Below are positions 32,846 through 41,353 of a stretch of DNA of 64,000 nt, in pieces; position 1 is the first letter of the stretch, and each line of letters opens with the position of its first letter. The position numbers and the translations under genes were made by a program. The stretch lies in the NCBI RefSeq assembly GCF_002563655.1, contig NZ_PDIY01000001.1, forward strand, positions 434,001 through 498,000, written 5' to 3'. This DNA comes from Bacillus sp. es.034. Its GTDB lineage: Bacteria > Bacillota > Bacilli > Bacillales > Bacillaceae_B. The notes under the pieces were generated by a model, which had not been told where the DNA came from, searched no databases, and worked only from the letters and a program-made list of their open reading frames with translations.

Positions 32846-33661
32846 TCAGCCCAGGGAAACGTCCAGAATCATCATCACGACGAAACCGAGCATCAGTCCC
32901 AATGTAGCCAAGTCCGTACTTCCTGAGGATTGTGACTCAGGAATCAGTTCTTCTACGACGACGAATATCATCGCTCCCGCCGCGAAAGCAAGGGCATAAG
33001 GCAGCAGCGGCTGCACCATCAGGACGGCAGCGGCCCCGATCACGGCTGCAATCGGCTCTACGATGGCTGATAGCTGACCGTAATGGAAGGATTTCAAACG
33101 GGACATCCCATCTCCCCTCAGCGGAATGGAAAGAGCTGCCCCTTCAGGCATATTCTGAATACCGATTCCGATGGCAAGGCCGATGGCTCCCACTAACGTT
33201 GCGTCCCCGAGGCCAAGTGACGCAGCACCGAAGGCAACACCGATGGCAAGACCTTCCGGAATATTATGGAGGGTGATCGCCAGGAATAATAAGGTCGATT
33301 TTTTGAATTTGGTTGGAGGTCCTTCGGCTTTTTCCGATTCGTTCCCCAAGTGTAAATGCGGTACGACAAAGTCTAAAAGTCTAATAAATATGCCGCCAAG
33401 TAAAAAGCCAATGGCAGGGGCAAGCCATGGTATCTGACCGTTTTGCTCACTGAACTCTATTGAAGGCGCAAGCAGTGACCAGAACGATGCTGCTATCATG
33501 ACTCCAGCGGCAAACCCGAGCATCATATTCAACGTATGCTTTTCTATTTTCGTAAAGAAAAACACCGTGGCTGCTCCAAGGGCCGTCAACCCCCATGTCA
33601 CCAGACCGCCGAACAGCGCCTGCATCGTAGGATTGAATCCACTTAACCAGTCTATGAACAT
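32846..33661 (-). CDS. ZIP-family divalent metal transporter
   Basis: A 271-residue protein with about eight membrane helices. The metal-binding helices contain HNIPEGLAIGVAFG (TM4) and QNMPEGAALSIPLRG (TM5), the defining ZIP motifs, and an intervening VPHLHLG loop may also bind metal. It should import zinc or similar divalent cations (ZupT/GufA branch). The ATG at 33661 has GGAGGAG upstream; a longer in-frame extension to 33742 lacks membrane or ribosome-site support. Confidence 0.92.
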   Translation of the reverse strand: MFIDWLSGFNPTMQALFGGLVTWGLTALGAATVFFFTKIEKHTLNMMLGFAAGVMIAASFWSLLAPSIEFSEQNGQIPWLAPAIGFLLGGIFIRLLDFVVPHLHLGNESEKAEGPPTKFKKSTLLFLAITLHNIPEGLAIGVAFGAASLGLGDATLVGAIGLAIGIGIQNMPEGAALSIPLRGDGMSRLKSFHYGQLSAIVEPIAAVIGAAAVLMVQPLLPYALAFAAGAMIFVVVEELIPESQSSGSTDLATLGLMLGFVVMMILDVSLG

Positions 33662-33844
33662 ACGAACCACTCTCCTCCGATCAACATTTTGAATACTACC
33701 ATCTTGCATCAAGGAAACTTTCTTTGTCAAAGGAAACGGCATACTACCTATTTACCAGAGCCCATTATTTTTCTATATATATGTCATTCGCTTGAAATGG
33801 TGTATGTATCGTTTATACTTTCCATCCTTACATACGGGTTATAC

Positions 33845-33878
33845 AAAAAAACGCCCCTGCCTTCAAGGCAGGAACGTA
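33845..33878 (-). terminator. Terminator of the ABC permease operon
   Basis: ACGCCCCTGCC pairs with GGCAGGAACGT around TTCAA; on the minus strand it is followed by seven T. Confidence 0.85.
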
Positions 33879-33882
33879 CTTC

Positions 33883-35505
33883 CTATTCATCCCTTATGGC
33901 TGTTTTCCATAAAATCATGTTCAGGACGAACAGAAGGATGAGATAACCAGGAATACCGAATGGAATCTGCAGGGCCAGGTAGTGAAGGCCGAAGAATATC
34001 CCTACGATGAGGTAGAAGGGCAGCACCTTCCAGCTGTCACTTTGCTGGATACCTTCGAAACTTTCTGTAAATGGCAGTGTTCCCCTCATTAAGCTCAGAC
34101 AGATGACGGTGAATATACAGGCACTGATAAAGACGATGATGATTTCAGGTATCACACGATACCCAAACAGGATGATGAAAACAATGCTTATAATCGCATA
34201 CAACGGAAGGAACAGTTTCATAAGAAAAGCCTTCAATGTCCCTTTGTAGATAGCCGCCCTGCCTGAGACAGGCGCTACTTTGTATATCCAGGATCCTTTG
34301 TATTTCCCTGAATAACTGAGCATCATCACGACTGTCGGTATGACGATGAAGCTTGAATAGATCGATAGGTACATGCTTGAAGTCAGGAGATCTTCCCTTG
34401 TCCCATCCATCAATCCATTGAAAATAAAAATGAACGGCATAATGATGGCAAAGCCAAGCGCGGGATACACCTTCAACTTAAATTCCCTTTCATTTTTCAT
34501 CATATAATGGGCGAACCGGTAAAATGCCCGCTCTTCGTTCGACTTGGACAATACCTTCATGATACCATCCCCGAACCGGAAACGGGCTTTCTTCTTCTTA
34601 CCGCCATGGGAAGATAATTTCTGGAGGTTCTTCTCAAAGGTCGGCAAAGCTTTCACATAAACGATAAGTGCAAGGAATGGAATCAGTACCGCGGTACATG
34701 AAAGAATTAGGATCATGGTCTCGTGATTACTGTTTAGGAACCATTCAAACGGAGCCCCGAACCAGATGGGAGGCAGAAAGATATTCCACCAATCCGGTGT
34801 AAAAGAGATCGTCAAATCCACAAATTCAAAGGAGCGTGCCACCACCTGATATCCTACGGCAAGTCCGATGGATAATCCGATCTGCACATAGTTGATGATA
34901 TCCTTCAGTTTTTCCCCATCAAAATATTGGAGGATAAAATAATAGAGCATAGCCGTAAATACAACGATGAAGATATTCATCAGGATGATCCCTGCCAGGA
35001 AAATGAAAAAGAAGGAAAGACCCTGATTGATCAACCCGACGACCAGTGGAATGGCGGTCAGGGAACCTGTCAGGAAAAACAGATAAATAAACACGTGAAG
35101 CGTTTTAGCAAGGCTGATGGTTTTCCTTTCGACAGGCTTGGTAAAGAGAATCGTATGATCCCGGATGTCCAGTATGACAACTGAGAAATCTGAAATCATT
35201 GACGTCATGACGATGAAAATTAGCACGGTAAAGGTGATGCTCATTTGAAAGATATATTGATCTCCCATCACAATGAAAGGTATGACGAATAATCCAAACA
35301 GCGCGTACACCCAGAGGGATTTAATAAAACGGTTTTCATCCTTCCCTTTCTTCCTTCCTTGCTGTTGGAAGATCGTAGGGACACGTCTTTGATCCATCGT
35401 CAGCTTGACTTGAAGGATTCTTCTCAACAACCGGTAATCGAATCCAAGTCTCGTAAACAATCCTTGAAACCAATCCAGAAACAATAGGGTACGAAATTCC
35501 TTCAT
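33883..35505 (-). CDS. ABC transporter permease, ABC-exporter type
   Basis: A 540-residue membrane protein of about 12 helices with a central basic cytosolic stretch (residues ~260-330). It follows its ATPase gene by 2 bp and must be its membrane partner. The sequence resembles the putative ABC exporter permeases of Firmicutes that accompany single Ecs/Nat-like ATPases. The substrate is unknown; export of peptides, ions or lipids is possible. Confidence 0.82.
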   Translation of the reverse strand: MKEFRTLLFLDWFQGLFTRLGFDYRLLRRILQVKLTMDQRRVPTIFQQQGRKKGKDENRFIKSLWVYALFGLFVIPFIVMGDQYIFQMSITFTVLIFIVMTSMISDFSVVILDIRDHTILFTKPVERKTISLAKTLHVFIYLFFLTGSLTAIPLVVGLINQGLSFFFIFLAGIILMNIFIVVFTAMLYYFILQYFDGEKLKDIINYVQIGLSIGLAVGYQVVARSFEFVDLTISFTPDWWNIFLPPIWFGAPFEWFLNSNHETMILILSCTAVLIPFLALIVYVKALPTFEKNLQKLSSHGGKKKKARFRFGDGIMKVLSKSNEERAFYRFAHYMMKNEREFKLKVYPALGFAIIMPFIFIFNGLMDGTREDLLTSSMYLSIYSSFIVIPTVVMMLSYSGKYKGSWIYKVAPVSGRAAIYKGTLKAFLMKLFLPLYAIISIVFIILFGYRVIPEIIIVFISACIFTVICLSLMRGTLPFTESFEGIQQSDSWKVLPFYLIVGIFFGLHYLALQIPFGIPGYLILLFVLNMILWKTAIRDE

Positions 35506-35507
35506 CC

Positions 35508-36293
35508 TTACACCCCTTGCACAACAGAAACAATTTCCGCTGCCGTTTCTTTATGCTCATTGAATCCGGTTAATTGGTTGAAGATTTGCTCCAGGGACCC
35601 TTCCATATTCTGATTCTTCAAATCTTCAAAACTGCCATCCGCCACGATCGTTCCGTTATGCAAAAGGACAATCCGGTTGCTGATCTTTTCCACCACATCC
35701 ATGATGTGAGAGGAGTAGAAGATGGTTTTCCCCTCAGCGGCAAGCTGGGCGAGAAGTTCTTTAAAAATCATGACAGAGTTGGCATCGAGTCCATTGATGG
35801 GCTCATCCAAAAATAAAACATCGGGATTATGTAATAAACTCGAGATGATCAGAATCTTCTGCTTCATCCCTTTTGAATAAGAGGCGATCCTTGATTCATA
35901 CACTTCTGAAAGCCCAAACAATCCGGTTAGCTTCTCCGCTTTCTCCTGCGCCTTTTTTTGTTCCATTCCGTATAGTTCCCCCATGAATGTGAGGTACTCT
36001 TCTGCAGTGAGGTTATCATAAAGATCCGCCATCTCAGGTACATAGCCTATCCGTTTCTTATATTCTACGGAACTACCGGATATATCTTCACCGAATAGCG
36101 TCACCTGCCCCGAATACCCTTCTTCAAGGCCGAGGATGATCTTGACCGTCGTACTTTTCCCGGCACCATTCGGACCAATATAACCGATGATCTGCCCTTT
36201 ATACACATCCAGCTGAACTCCCTTTAACACTTCCTTACTACCAAATTTCTTCTTCAAATCCCTGATCGACAAAATCGGTTCACGTCCGTCCAT
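35508..36293 (-). CDS. ABC transporter ATPase (exporter type)
   Basis: A 261-residue ATPase: Walker A GPNGAGKS, signature YSKGMKQK, Walker B VLFLDEP, H-loop SSHIMD. The LSGGQ is the exporter-class SKGM form of NatA/CcmA-like proteins. It is first in a two-gene operon whose start is 187 bp from the divergent GntR operon; the shared region could hold joint regulatory sites. Confidence 0.9.
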   Translation of the reverse strand: MDGREPILSIRDLKKKFGSKEVLKGVQLDVYKGQIIGYIGPNGAGKSTTVKIILGLEEGYSGQVTLFGEDISGSSVEYKKRIGYVPEMADLYDNLTAEEYLTFMGELYGMEQKKAQEKAEKLTGLFGLSEVYESRIASYSKGMKQKILIISSLLHNPDVLFLDEPINGLDANSVMIFKELLAQLAAEGKTIFYSSHIMDVVEKISNRIVLLHNGTIVADGSFEDLKNQNMEGSLEQIFNQLTGFNEHKETAAEIVSVVQGV

Positions 36294-36480
36294 AACAATC
36301 CCCTTTTTTCTTTAGATATGCCTATATGCTAACATAAATTCCATTTTATGGTCAGCTACATACGAACCTGGTCCTTTAAAAAATATTTTCACTTCTCCCC
36401 TTCCCAAACTGGCAGAACTTGTTATATACTTTAACTGTATTAAGACACATAGTACACTACACACAGTCGGGAGGGTGGAT

Positions 36481-36876
36481 ATGTTTGAGCTTGATTTAAG
36501 AAGTCGTAAACCCATCTATGAGCAATTAGTCGAAAAGCTAAAAGAATTAATCATCAATGAAGTGCTGAAGCCGGATGAACAATTGCCTTCGGTTCGTACC
36601 CTGGCACAGCAGCTGACCATAAATCCAAACACAATCCAAAAAGCCTACAGGGAACTCGAATCTCAAAGATTCATTTATTCTGTGAAAGGACGGGGTAGCT
36701 TTGTTAATCCTTCAAGTCACATTCAAAACGCGGAGAAAATCATGAAAGTAAAAGAAGAGTTGTCTAAACTTTTGTCTGAGGCCCTTTATTTGGGGATCAC
36801 AACGGAAGACTTAAAGCAGATGATTGCAGAAATTGAGGCAACAGTTGGGGGTAATCAAACTGATGATCGAGATTAA
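36481..36876 (+). CDS. GntR-family regulator, YtrA-like
   Basis: A 131-residue protein with a GntR winged helix (KPIYEQLVEKLKELII..LPSVRTLAQQLTINPNTIQKAYRELE) and a short C-terminal dimerisation helix, the YtrA subfamily layout that lacks a ligand domain. YtrA-type regulators usually repress their own ABC operon until cell-envelope antibiotics appear. The start is the ATG at 36481, 6 nt after GGGAGG. It overlaps the next gene by 14 bp. Confidence 0.92.
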   Translation: MFELDLRSRKPIYEQLVEKLKELIINEVLKPDEQLPSVRTLAQQLTINPNTIQKAYRELESQRFIYSVKGRGSFVNPSSHIQNAEKIMKVKEELSKLLSEALYLGITTEDLKQMIAEIEATVGGNQTDDRD

Positions 36877-37765
36877 ATCCATATACAAAGCCTTTGAAGG
36901 TACAAAAATCTTACATGATATCTCGTTTTCTGTTCAAAAGGGTTCGATCTATGGCCTGCTCGGATCGAATGGTGCAGGAAAGACCACTTTGTTGAAGACC
37001 ATCGCAGGAGTGTTGAAGCCTGAAAGCGGAGAGGTGTCCGTTAACACCCAGCCGGTCTATGAAAATATCCCGACGAAAGAGACGTTGTTCTTCATCCCTG
37101 ATCAACCGTTTTTCTTTGCTCATTACTCATTGACTCAAATGGCCCGTTTTTATCAGAACACTTACAGCCGATGGAATGAGGATCGCTTTCAATACTTGAG
37201 CATTTTATTCGGAGTTGACCCCAATAAAAACCTTCATAAATTTTCTAAAGGGGTTCAACGGCAAGCGGCATTTATCCTGGCCCTGTCCACTCAACCGGAC
37301 GTCCTGATCCTGGATGAACCGATGGACGGCCTTGATCCCGTTGTCAGGAAAAAAGCCAAAAGTGTACTGATTTCAGAAGTCGCCAACCGGGACATGACCA
37401 TTATCATCTCTTCTCACAATCTCCGGGAAGTGGAAGATATTTGTGATCATATCGGGATTTTGCATGAAGGGGAATTTTTGTTGGAGAAGGAACTCGATGA
37501 TTTAAAGTCCGGCATTCACAAAGTACAGCTGGCATTCAAGGGGGAGGTTCCCGGACAGCTCTTTAGTGATCTTGAAATCCTGCATAAAGAAACGAGGGGA
37601 AGCGTGTCCCTCTGTATCGTCCGTGGCGACGAGCAACGGGTGAGGACCTTGATTCAGCCCTATCATCCGGTCATTTTCGACTTATTGCCCCTGACACTTG
37701 AAGAAATTTTTGTTTATGAAATGGAGGACGTCGGATATGCCATCCAAAACATCATGGATCAATAA
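36863..37765 (+). CDS. ABC transporter ATPase, YtrB-like
   Basis: A 300-residue ATPase with Walker A GSNGAGKT, signature FSKGVQRQ, Walker B VLILDEP and H-loop SSHNL, and a C-terminal extension of about 80 residues. It is translationally coupled to the GntR gene on one side (14 bp overlap) and to the permease on the other (29 bp overlap). It powers export through that permease. Confidence 0.9.
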   Translation: MIEIKSIYKAFEGTKILHDISFSVQKGSIYGLLGSNGAGKTTLLKTIAGVLKPESGEVSVNTQPVYENIPTKETLFFIPDQPFFFAHYSLTQMARFYQNTYSRWNEDRFQYLSILFGVDPNKNLHKFSKGVQRQAAFILALSTQPDVLILDEPMDGLDPVVRKKAKSVLISEVANRDMTIIISSHNLREVEDICDHIGILHEGEFLLEKELDDLKSGIHKVQLAFKGEVPGQLFSDLEILHKETRGSVSLCIVRGDEQRVRTLIQPYHPVIFDLLPLTLEEIFVYEMEDVGYAIQNIMDQ

Positions 37766-39701
37766 GGAAATTATCGTTCAAAGCCTGCGGAATGTTGGAT
37801 GGGTCGGCATTGTCTACTTTATCGGACTTCTCTTTTCTCTACCTGTCGACATCATCGGACAATTATCCAGGGATCCTCAATCGTACCCGATTGCGATTTA
37901 TGAAAATCTGTTTAAAATGCAATACCCGATTCAAATAGGATTGCTGCTGATCATTCCGGTCATTCTATCCTTGTTCCTATTTCGATATCTGCATGTGAAA
38001 CAGGCCGGGGACTTCATGCACAGCCTCCCCATCACCCGGAGAAAATTATTTTTCCATTTTACCGGGACAGGATTTGGGATGCTCGTCATTCCGGTTCTAT
38101 TGAATACCGTGATATTACTTTCCCTTTATTCATTCACGGACCTTCAGCAATATATCGGGGTTCAGGATATCTTTGTATGGTGCGGCATTACGGTACTCAT
38201 AAGCGTGCTCCTGTTCACAGCCTCTACATTCGTTGCCATGATAACGGGTCTGACAGCCGTGCAGGGCGCTCTGACTTATATCCTGCTTCTATTGCCTGCA
38301 GGAATGTTTATGCTCGTATGTTATAGTTTGAAAAATCTGTTATTCGGATTTCCTGAGGACTATTTCTTCAATGTTCAAATCGAGAAATACTCTCCTCTCA
38401 TCAAAACGGCGTACCTCGAGAACGGTCTCCTGTCCGGTACAGATATCTTGTTATTCATCTTGATCACTCTCGTATTCTATGGTTTCTCATACGTGTTATA
38501 CAAAATGAGAAAAGTGGAGGCTGCCTCCCAGGCGATTGTGTACCCTTTCTTGAGACCTTTATTTAAATATGGTATCTCCTTCTGCTTCATGCTGATAGGC
38601 GGAATGTACTTCAATGGAATTTATCAGTCCCAAAGCTGGACCATATTCGGATATTTCTTTGGTTCCCTCATTGGTTACTACATCGGTGAGATGATTTTAC
38701 AGAAACATTGGAGAGTATTCCGTCAATGGAAGGGTTATGCAGGGTTTGCAATCGTCATTATCCTTCTCGGGTTCATCATTCAGTTCGATCTGTTTCACTA
38801 TGAACAGAAAGTGCCCGAATTGGCAGATGTAGAGAAAGTTCATGTCAGTCAGAGCTATTATTCCCTGACGGACAACCCTGACAATCTGATAAAAGATCCA
38901 TTTATGACAGATCCGAAAGCGATTGAAGCCGTCCTGAATCTTCACGAAGCAATTGTGGATCATCACGATCATAAGAATAGAGCGGATGAGAAAAACGAGC
39001 AGATCTTTCTCTATTACAAGATGAAAGACGGCAGCACAATCGTCCGGAATTACCTGATCGATATGGAAGACGTGAGATCTCAATATGCTTCTTTATATGA
39101 AAGCAAGAATTTTAAAGAGAAAACCGAACAAATCTATGGTGTTGACTCAGATAAAGTCGACAAACTCACCATTTACAACGAAAGGGGCAATAAACCTGCC
39201 ATCACCATAGCAGACCCCGCAGATATTAAGGAAGCCATCTCTATCCTACAAGAAGAAACATACGATGATTCCTTTGAGAACCGTGACAAAATCAATCTTT
39301 ATAATGTTGAGTTCCTCATGTCGAAGGACACTTGGGCTAACATCGGTGTTAAAAAGAACGATAAAAAGTTTATTGCCTGGCTTCGGGATAAAGACTACTT
39401 AAAAGAGCTTAAGATGACGGCATCTGATATCGAATGGATGTATGTGACGCAGCCAGTTGATTACAACGATCCTTTCTCTCAACCGGTGGAAGAGACGATC
39501 CTTGAATTAAAGAAAGAAAACAAGGGAGTCGAAGTGAAGGATGCAAAACAGATCGAATCCATTATGGATGAGCTCGTATACGATCACATGACCAGTGCCT
39601 ACACCGTCACCATCAAGTTCAAAAAACATGGATCCATCCAAACTCTGGGGTTACAGAAGGAAGATGCCCCTTCCTTTATCAAAAGAGAACTGAACGATTG
39701 A
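37737..39701 (+). CDS. ABC transporter permease with large soluble C-terminal domain
   Basis: A 654-residue protein. The first ~350 residues hold six or more membrane helices, with CYSLKNLLFGFPEDYFF before the last ones; the last ~270 residues are hydrophilic, rich in Asp, Lys and Glu (KDGSTIVRNYLIDMEDV, YNERGNKPAIT) and probably extracytoplasmic. This resembles YtrC/YtrD-type subunits. The start at 37737 has GGAGG upstream and lies within the ATPase gene. Confidence 0.85.
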   Translation: MPSKTSWINKEIIVQSLRNVGWVGIVYFIGLLFSLPVDIIGQLSRDPQSYPIAIYENLFKMQYPIQIGLLLIIPVILSLFLFRYLHVKQAGDFMHSLPITRRKLFFHFTGTGFGMLVIPVLLNTVILLSLYSFTDLQQYIGVQDIFVWCGITVLISVLLFTASTFVAMITGLTAVQGALTYILLLLPAGMFMLVCYSLKNLLFGFPEDYFFNVQIEKYSPLIKTAYLENGLLSGTDILLFILITLVFYGFSYVLYKMRKVEAASQAIVYPFLRPLFKYGISFCFMLIGGMYFNGIYQSQSWTIFGYFFGSLIGYYIGEMILQKHWRVFRQWKGYAGFAIVIILLGFIIQFDLFHYEQKVPELADVEKVHVSQSYYSLTDNPDNLIKDPFMTDPKAIEAVLNLHEAIVDHHDHKNRADEKNEQIFLYYKMKDGSTIVRNYLIDMEDVRSQYASLYESKNFKEKTEQIYGVDSDKVDKLTIYNERGNKPAITIADPADIKEAISILQEETYDDSFENRDKINLYNVEFLMSKDTWANIGVKKNDKKFIAWLRDKDYLKELKMTASDIEWMYVTQPVDYNDPFSQPVEETILELKKENKGVEVKDAKQIESIMDELVYDHMTSAYTVTIKFKKHGSIQTLGLQKEDAPSFIKRELND

Positions 39702-39724
39702 ATATAGAAAGTCGAGGTGACCAT

Positions 39725-40258
39725 ATGGACACATTAAATACATCATCATCTCCTCTGAACTTCGAGGAGATGTATGAACAATTTCATAAGCTGATTTATC
39801 ACATCGCTTACAACATTACGAAGGACATTCAATTATCACAGGATGTCGTACAGGAAACGTTCCTGAAAGCTTATATCAAACTGGATACGCTTAAAGACCC
39901 GGCAAAAATGAAATCATGGCTCACCGTGATTGCAAAATGCACGGCCATCGACATCATCCGTCAGCGATCGAAGCGCAATGAAATCTGCATAGAAGAACGG
40001 GAAGAATTCCATTCCATAGAGGATCACCACTCCATTGAAGATGAAATCGATGCCCGTTTCCTCAAGAGCAGCATCCAGGATCATATCACACGTCTTCCAC
40101 TCACTCAGCAGGAAGTCATGGCACTGAAAGTCACGGAAGACCTGAGTGACAGTGAAATCGCCACAAAGCTGAACCTGCCCCCTTCCACCGTGAAAACCCG
40201 TTGTCACCGGGCCAGGAAGCAGTTGTATTACATTGTTCAAACGAAAGTGTCTGCATAA
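39725..40258 (+). CDS. ECF-type sigma factor encoded downstream of the ABC operon
   Basis: A 177-residue ECF sigma: region 2 IYHIAYNITKDIQLSQDVVQETFLKAYIKL and KMKSWLTVIAKCTAIDIIRQRS; region 4 LPLTQQEVMALKVTEDLSDSEIATKLNLPPSTVKTRCHRARKQL. It starts 23 bp after the permease stop, so it is probably co-transcribed with the GntR-ABC genes. No anti-sigma gene follows; a terminator comes directly. Control could come from the GntR protein or from the transporter. Confidence 0.9.
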   Translation: MDTLNTSSSPLNFEEMYEQFHKLIYHIAYNITKDIQLSQDVVQETFLKAYIKLDTLKDPAKMKSWLTVIAKCTAIDIIRQRSKRNEICIEEREEFHSIEDHHSIEDEIDARFLKSSIQDHITRLPLTQQEVMALKVTEDLSDSEIATKLNLPPSTVKTRCHRARKQLYYIVQTKVSA

Positions 40259-40290
40259 AAAAAGGAGCCTTGGTGAGAAGGCTCCTTTTT
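40257..40290 (+). terminator. Intrinsic terminator
   Basis: AAAAAGGAGCCTT pairs with AAGGCTCCTTTTT; overlaps the sigma stop codon. Confidence 0.92.
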
Positions 40291-40416
40291 GGGTTGATCC
40301 AAGAGATTATAAGATGTATATAATGTATTGGTTTTTGGGAATTTCAGCCCAAATCATTGACAGGCCTTCCAATAGGTTTCAAAATAGAAGAATAAGTCAT
40401 TCTCAAAGGGGAATTT

Positions 40417-41283
40417 ATGGATACTCATTCGTCTCATTTATATGAATATTTAACTGACCACGCCTTGGATTTCACAGAAGACTGGCTGAAATTCCAGAAT
40501 ATTAAAACTGGATCGCACTACTCTCTTGATTCTCCACCTGAGGTTCTGAACAAAGTCAAAGAACAAAACTCCCATTATGTTAAGGTCATTGCGAAATGCC
40601 TCCTACTTTCAAATGAGGAATCAAAAGAGTTGATTTCTAACTGGACGAAGGAAATGGCAGCCGATCGAAGCAAATCAAGCACCACCCTTGATGAAGTGGT
40701 GCGAAATTCAGGTGTTTTCAGAAGGGTGTATTGGACGTATGTCGAAAGATTCGTCGAAGAACATTCTGAATTAAATATCCAATTAAAAGAGGTATTTGAG
40801 TGGGAGCGCAAGATCAACTTCGCCTTGGATTATGTGCTGGAAACGTTCACTTCGACATTTCTTTCAATCCTAATGAATAGGCTGCAGGCTCAATCCACAT
40901 TGATCCAGGAATTAAGTACACCCGTTATTTCTTTAACCTCGGAAGTCGGGCTGCTTCCGATCATTGGGGATATTGATACAACTCGTGCACGGATGATCAT
41001 GGACGCAACCCTTCAGCAAAGTGCAGATGCCCATCTGTCCATGCTGATCATCGACTTGTCCGGGGTCGTATTGATGGACACCATGGTGGCCCAGCAAATC
41101 TTCCGCGTCATCGATGCCTTGAATCTGCTGGGAGTAAAATCAGTCCTCACGGGGATCCGACCTGAAGTCGCCCAGACAGCGATCCACCTCGGACTCGACT
41201 TCTCCACCATCCATACTGAAAACTCCCTGGAACGGATCATTGCCGATGTCATCCAGGAAAACAGCAGCTTTTTGCATATGTAA
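40417..41283 (+). CDS. RsbR-type stressosome protein
   Basis: A 288-residue protein with an N-terminal non-heme-globin-like domain (about 1-155) and a C-terminal STAS domain (about 165-280) containing PIIGDIDTTRA and IIDLSGVVLMDTMVAQQIF. The threonines in IDTTRA and MDTMVA correspond to the two RsbT phosphorylation sites of RsbR paralogs. The protein would sit in the stressosome controlling SigB. It is monogenic here; rsbS and rsbT are elsewhere. Confidence 0.93.
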   Translation: MDTHSSHLYEYLTDHALDFTEDWLKFQNIKTGSHYSLDSPPEVLNKVKEQNSHYVKVIAKCLLLSNEESKELISNWTKEMAADRSKSSTTLDEVVRNSGVFRRVYWTYVERFVEEHSELNIQLKEVFEWERKINFALDYVLETFTSTFLSILMNRLQAQSTLIQELSTPVISLTSEVGLLPIIGDIDTTRARMIMDATLQQSADAHLSMLIIDLSGVVLMDTMVAQQIFRVIDALNLLGVKSVLTGIRPEVAQTAIHLGLDFSTIHTENSLERIIADVIQENSSFLHM

Positions 41284-41301
41284 GTTTTGAACAAAAGAAA
41301 A

Positions 41302-41350
41302 AGACTGACTCACTCTGGGGGTGGCACCCTTGGAATGAATCAGTCTATTT
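41302..41350. terminator. Bidirectional terminator with inner GGGTGGCACCC hairpin
   Basis: AGACTGACTCA (41302-41312) pairs with TGAATCAGTCT (41336-41346), with T-rich DNA following. It separates convergent genes. Confidence 0.75.
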
Positions 41351-41353
41351 ATT

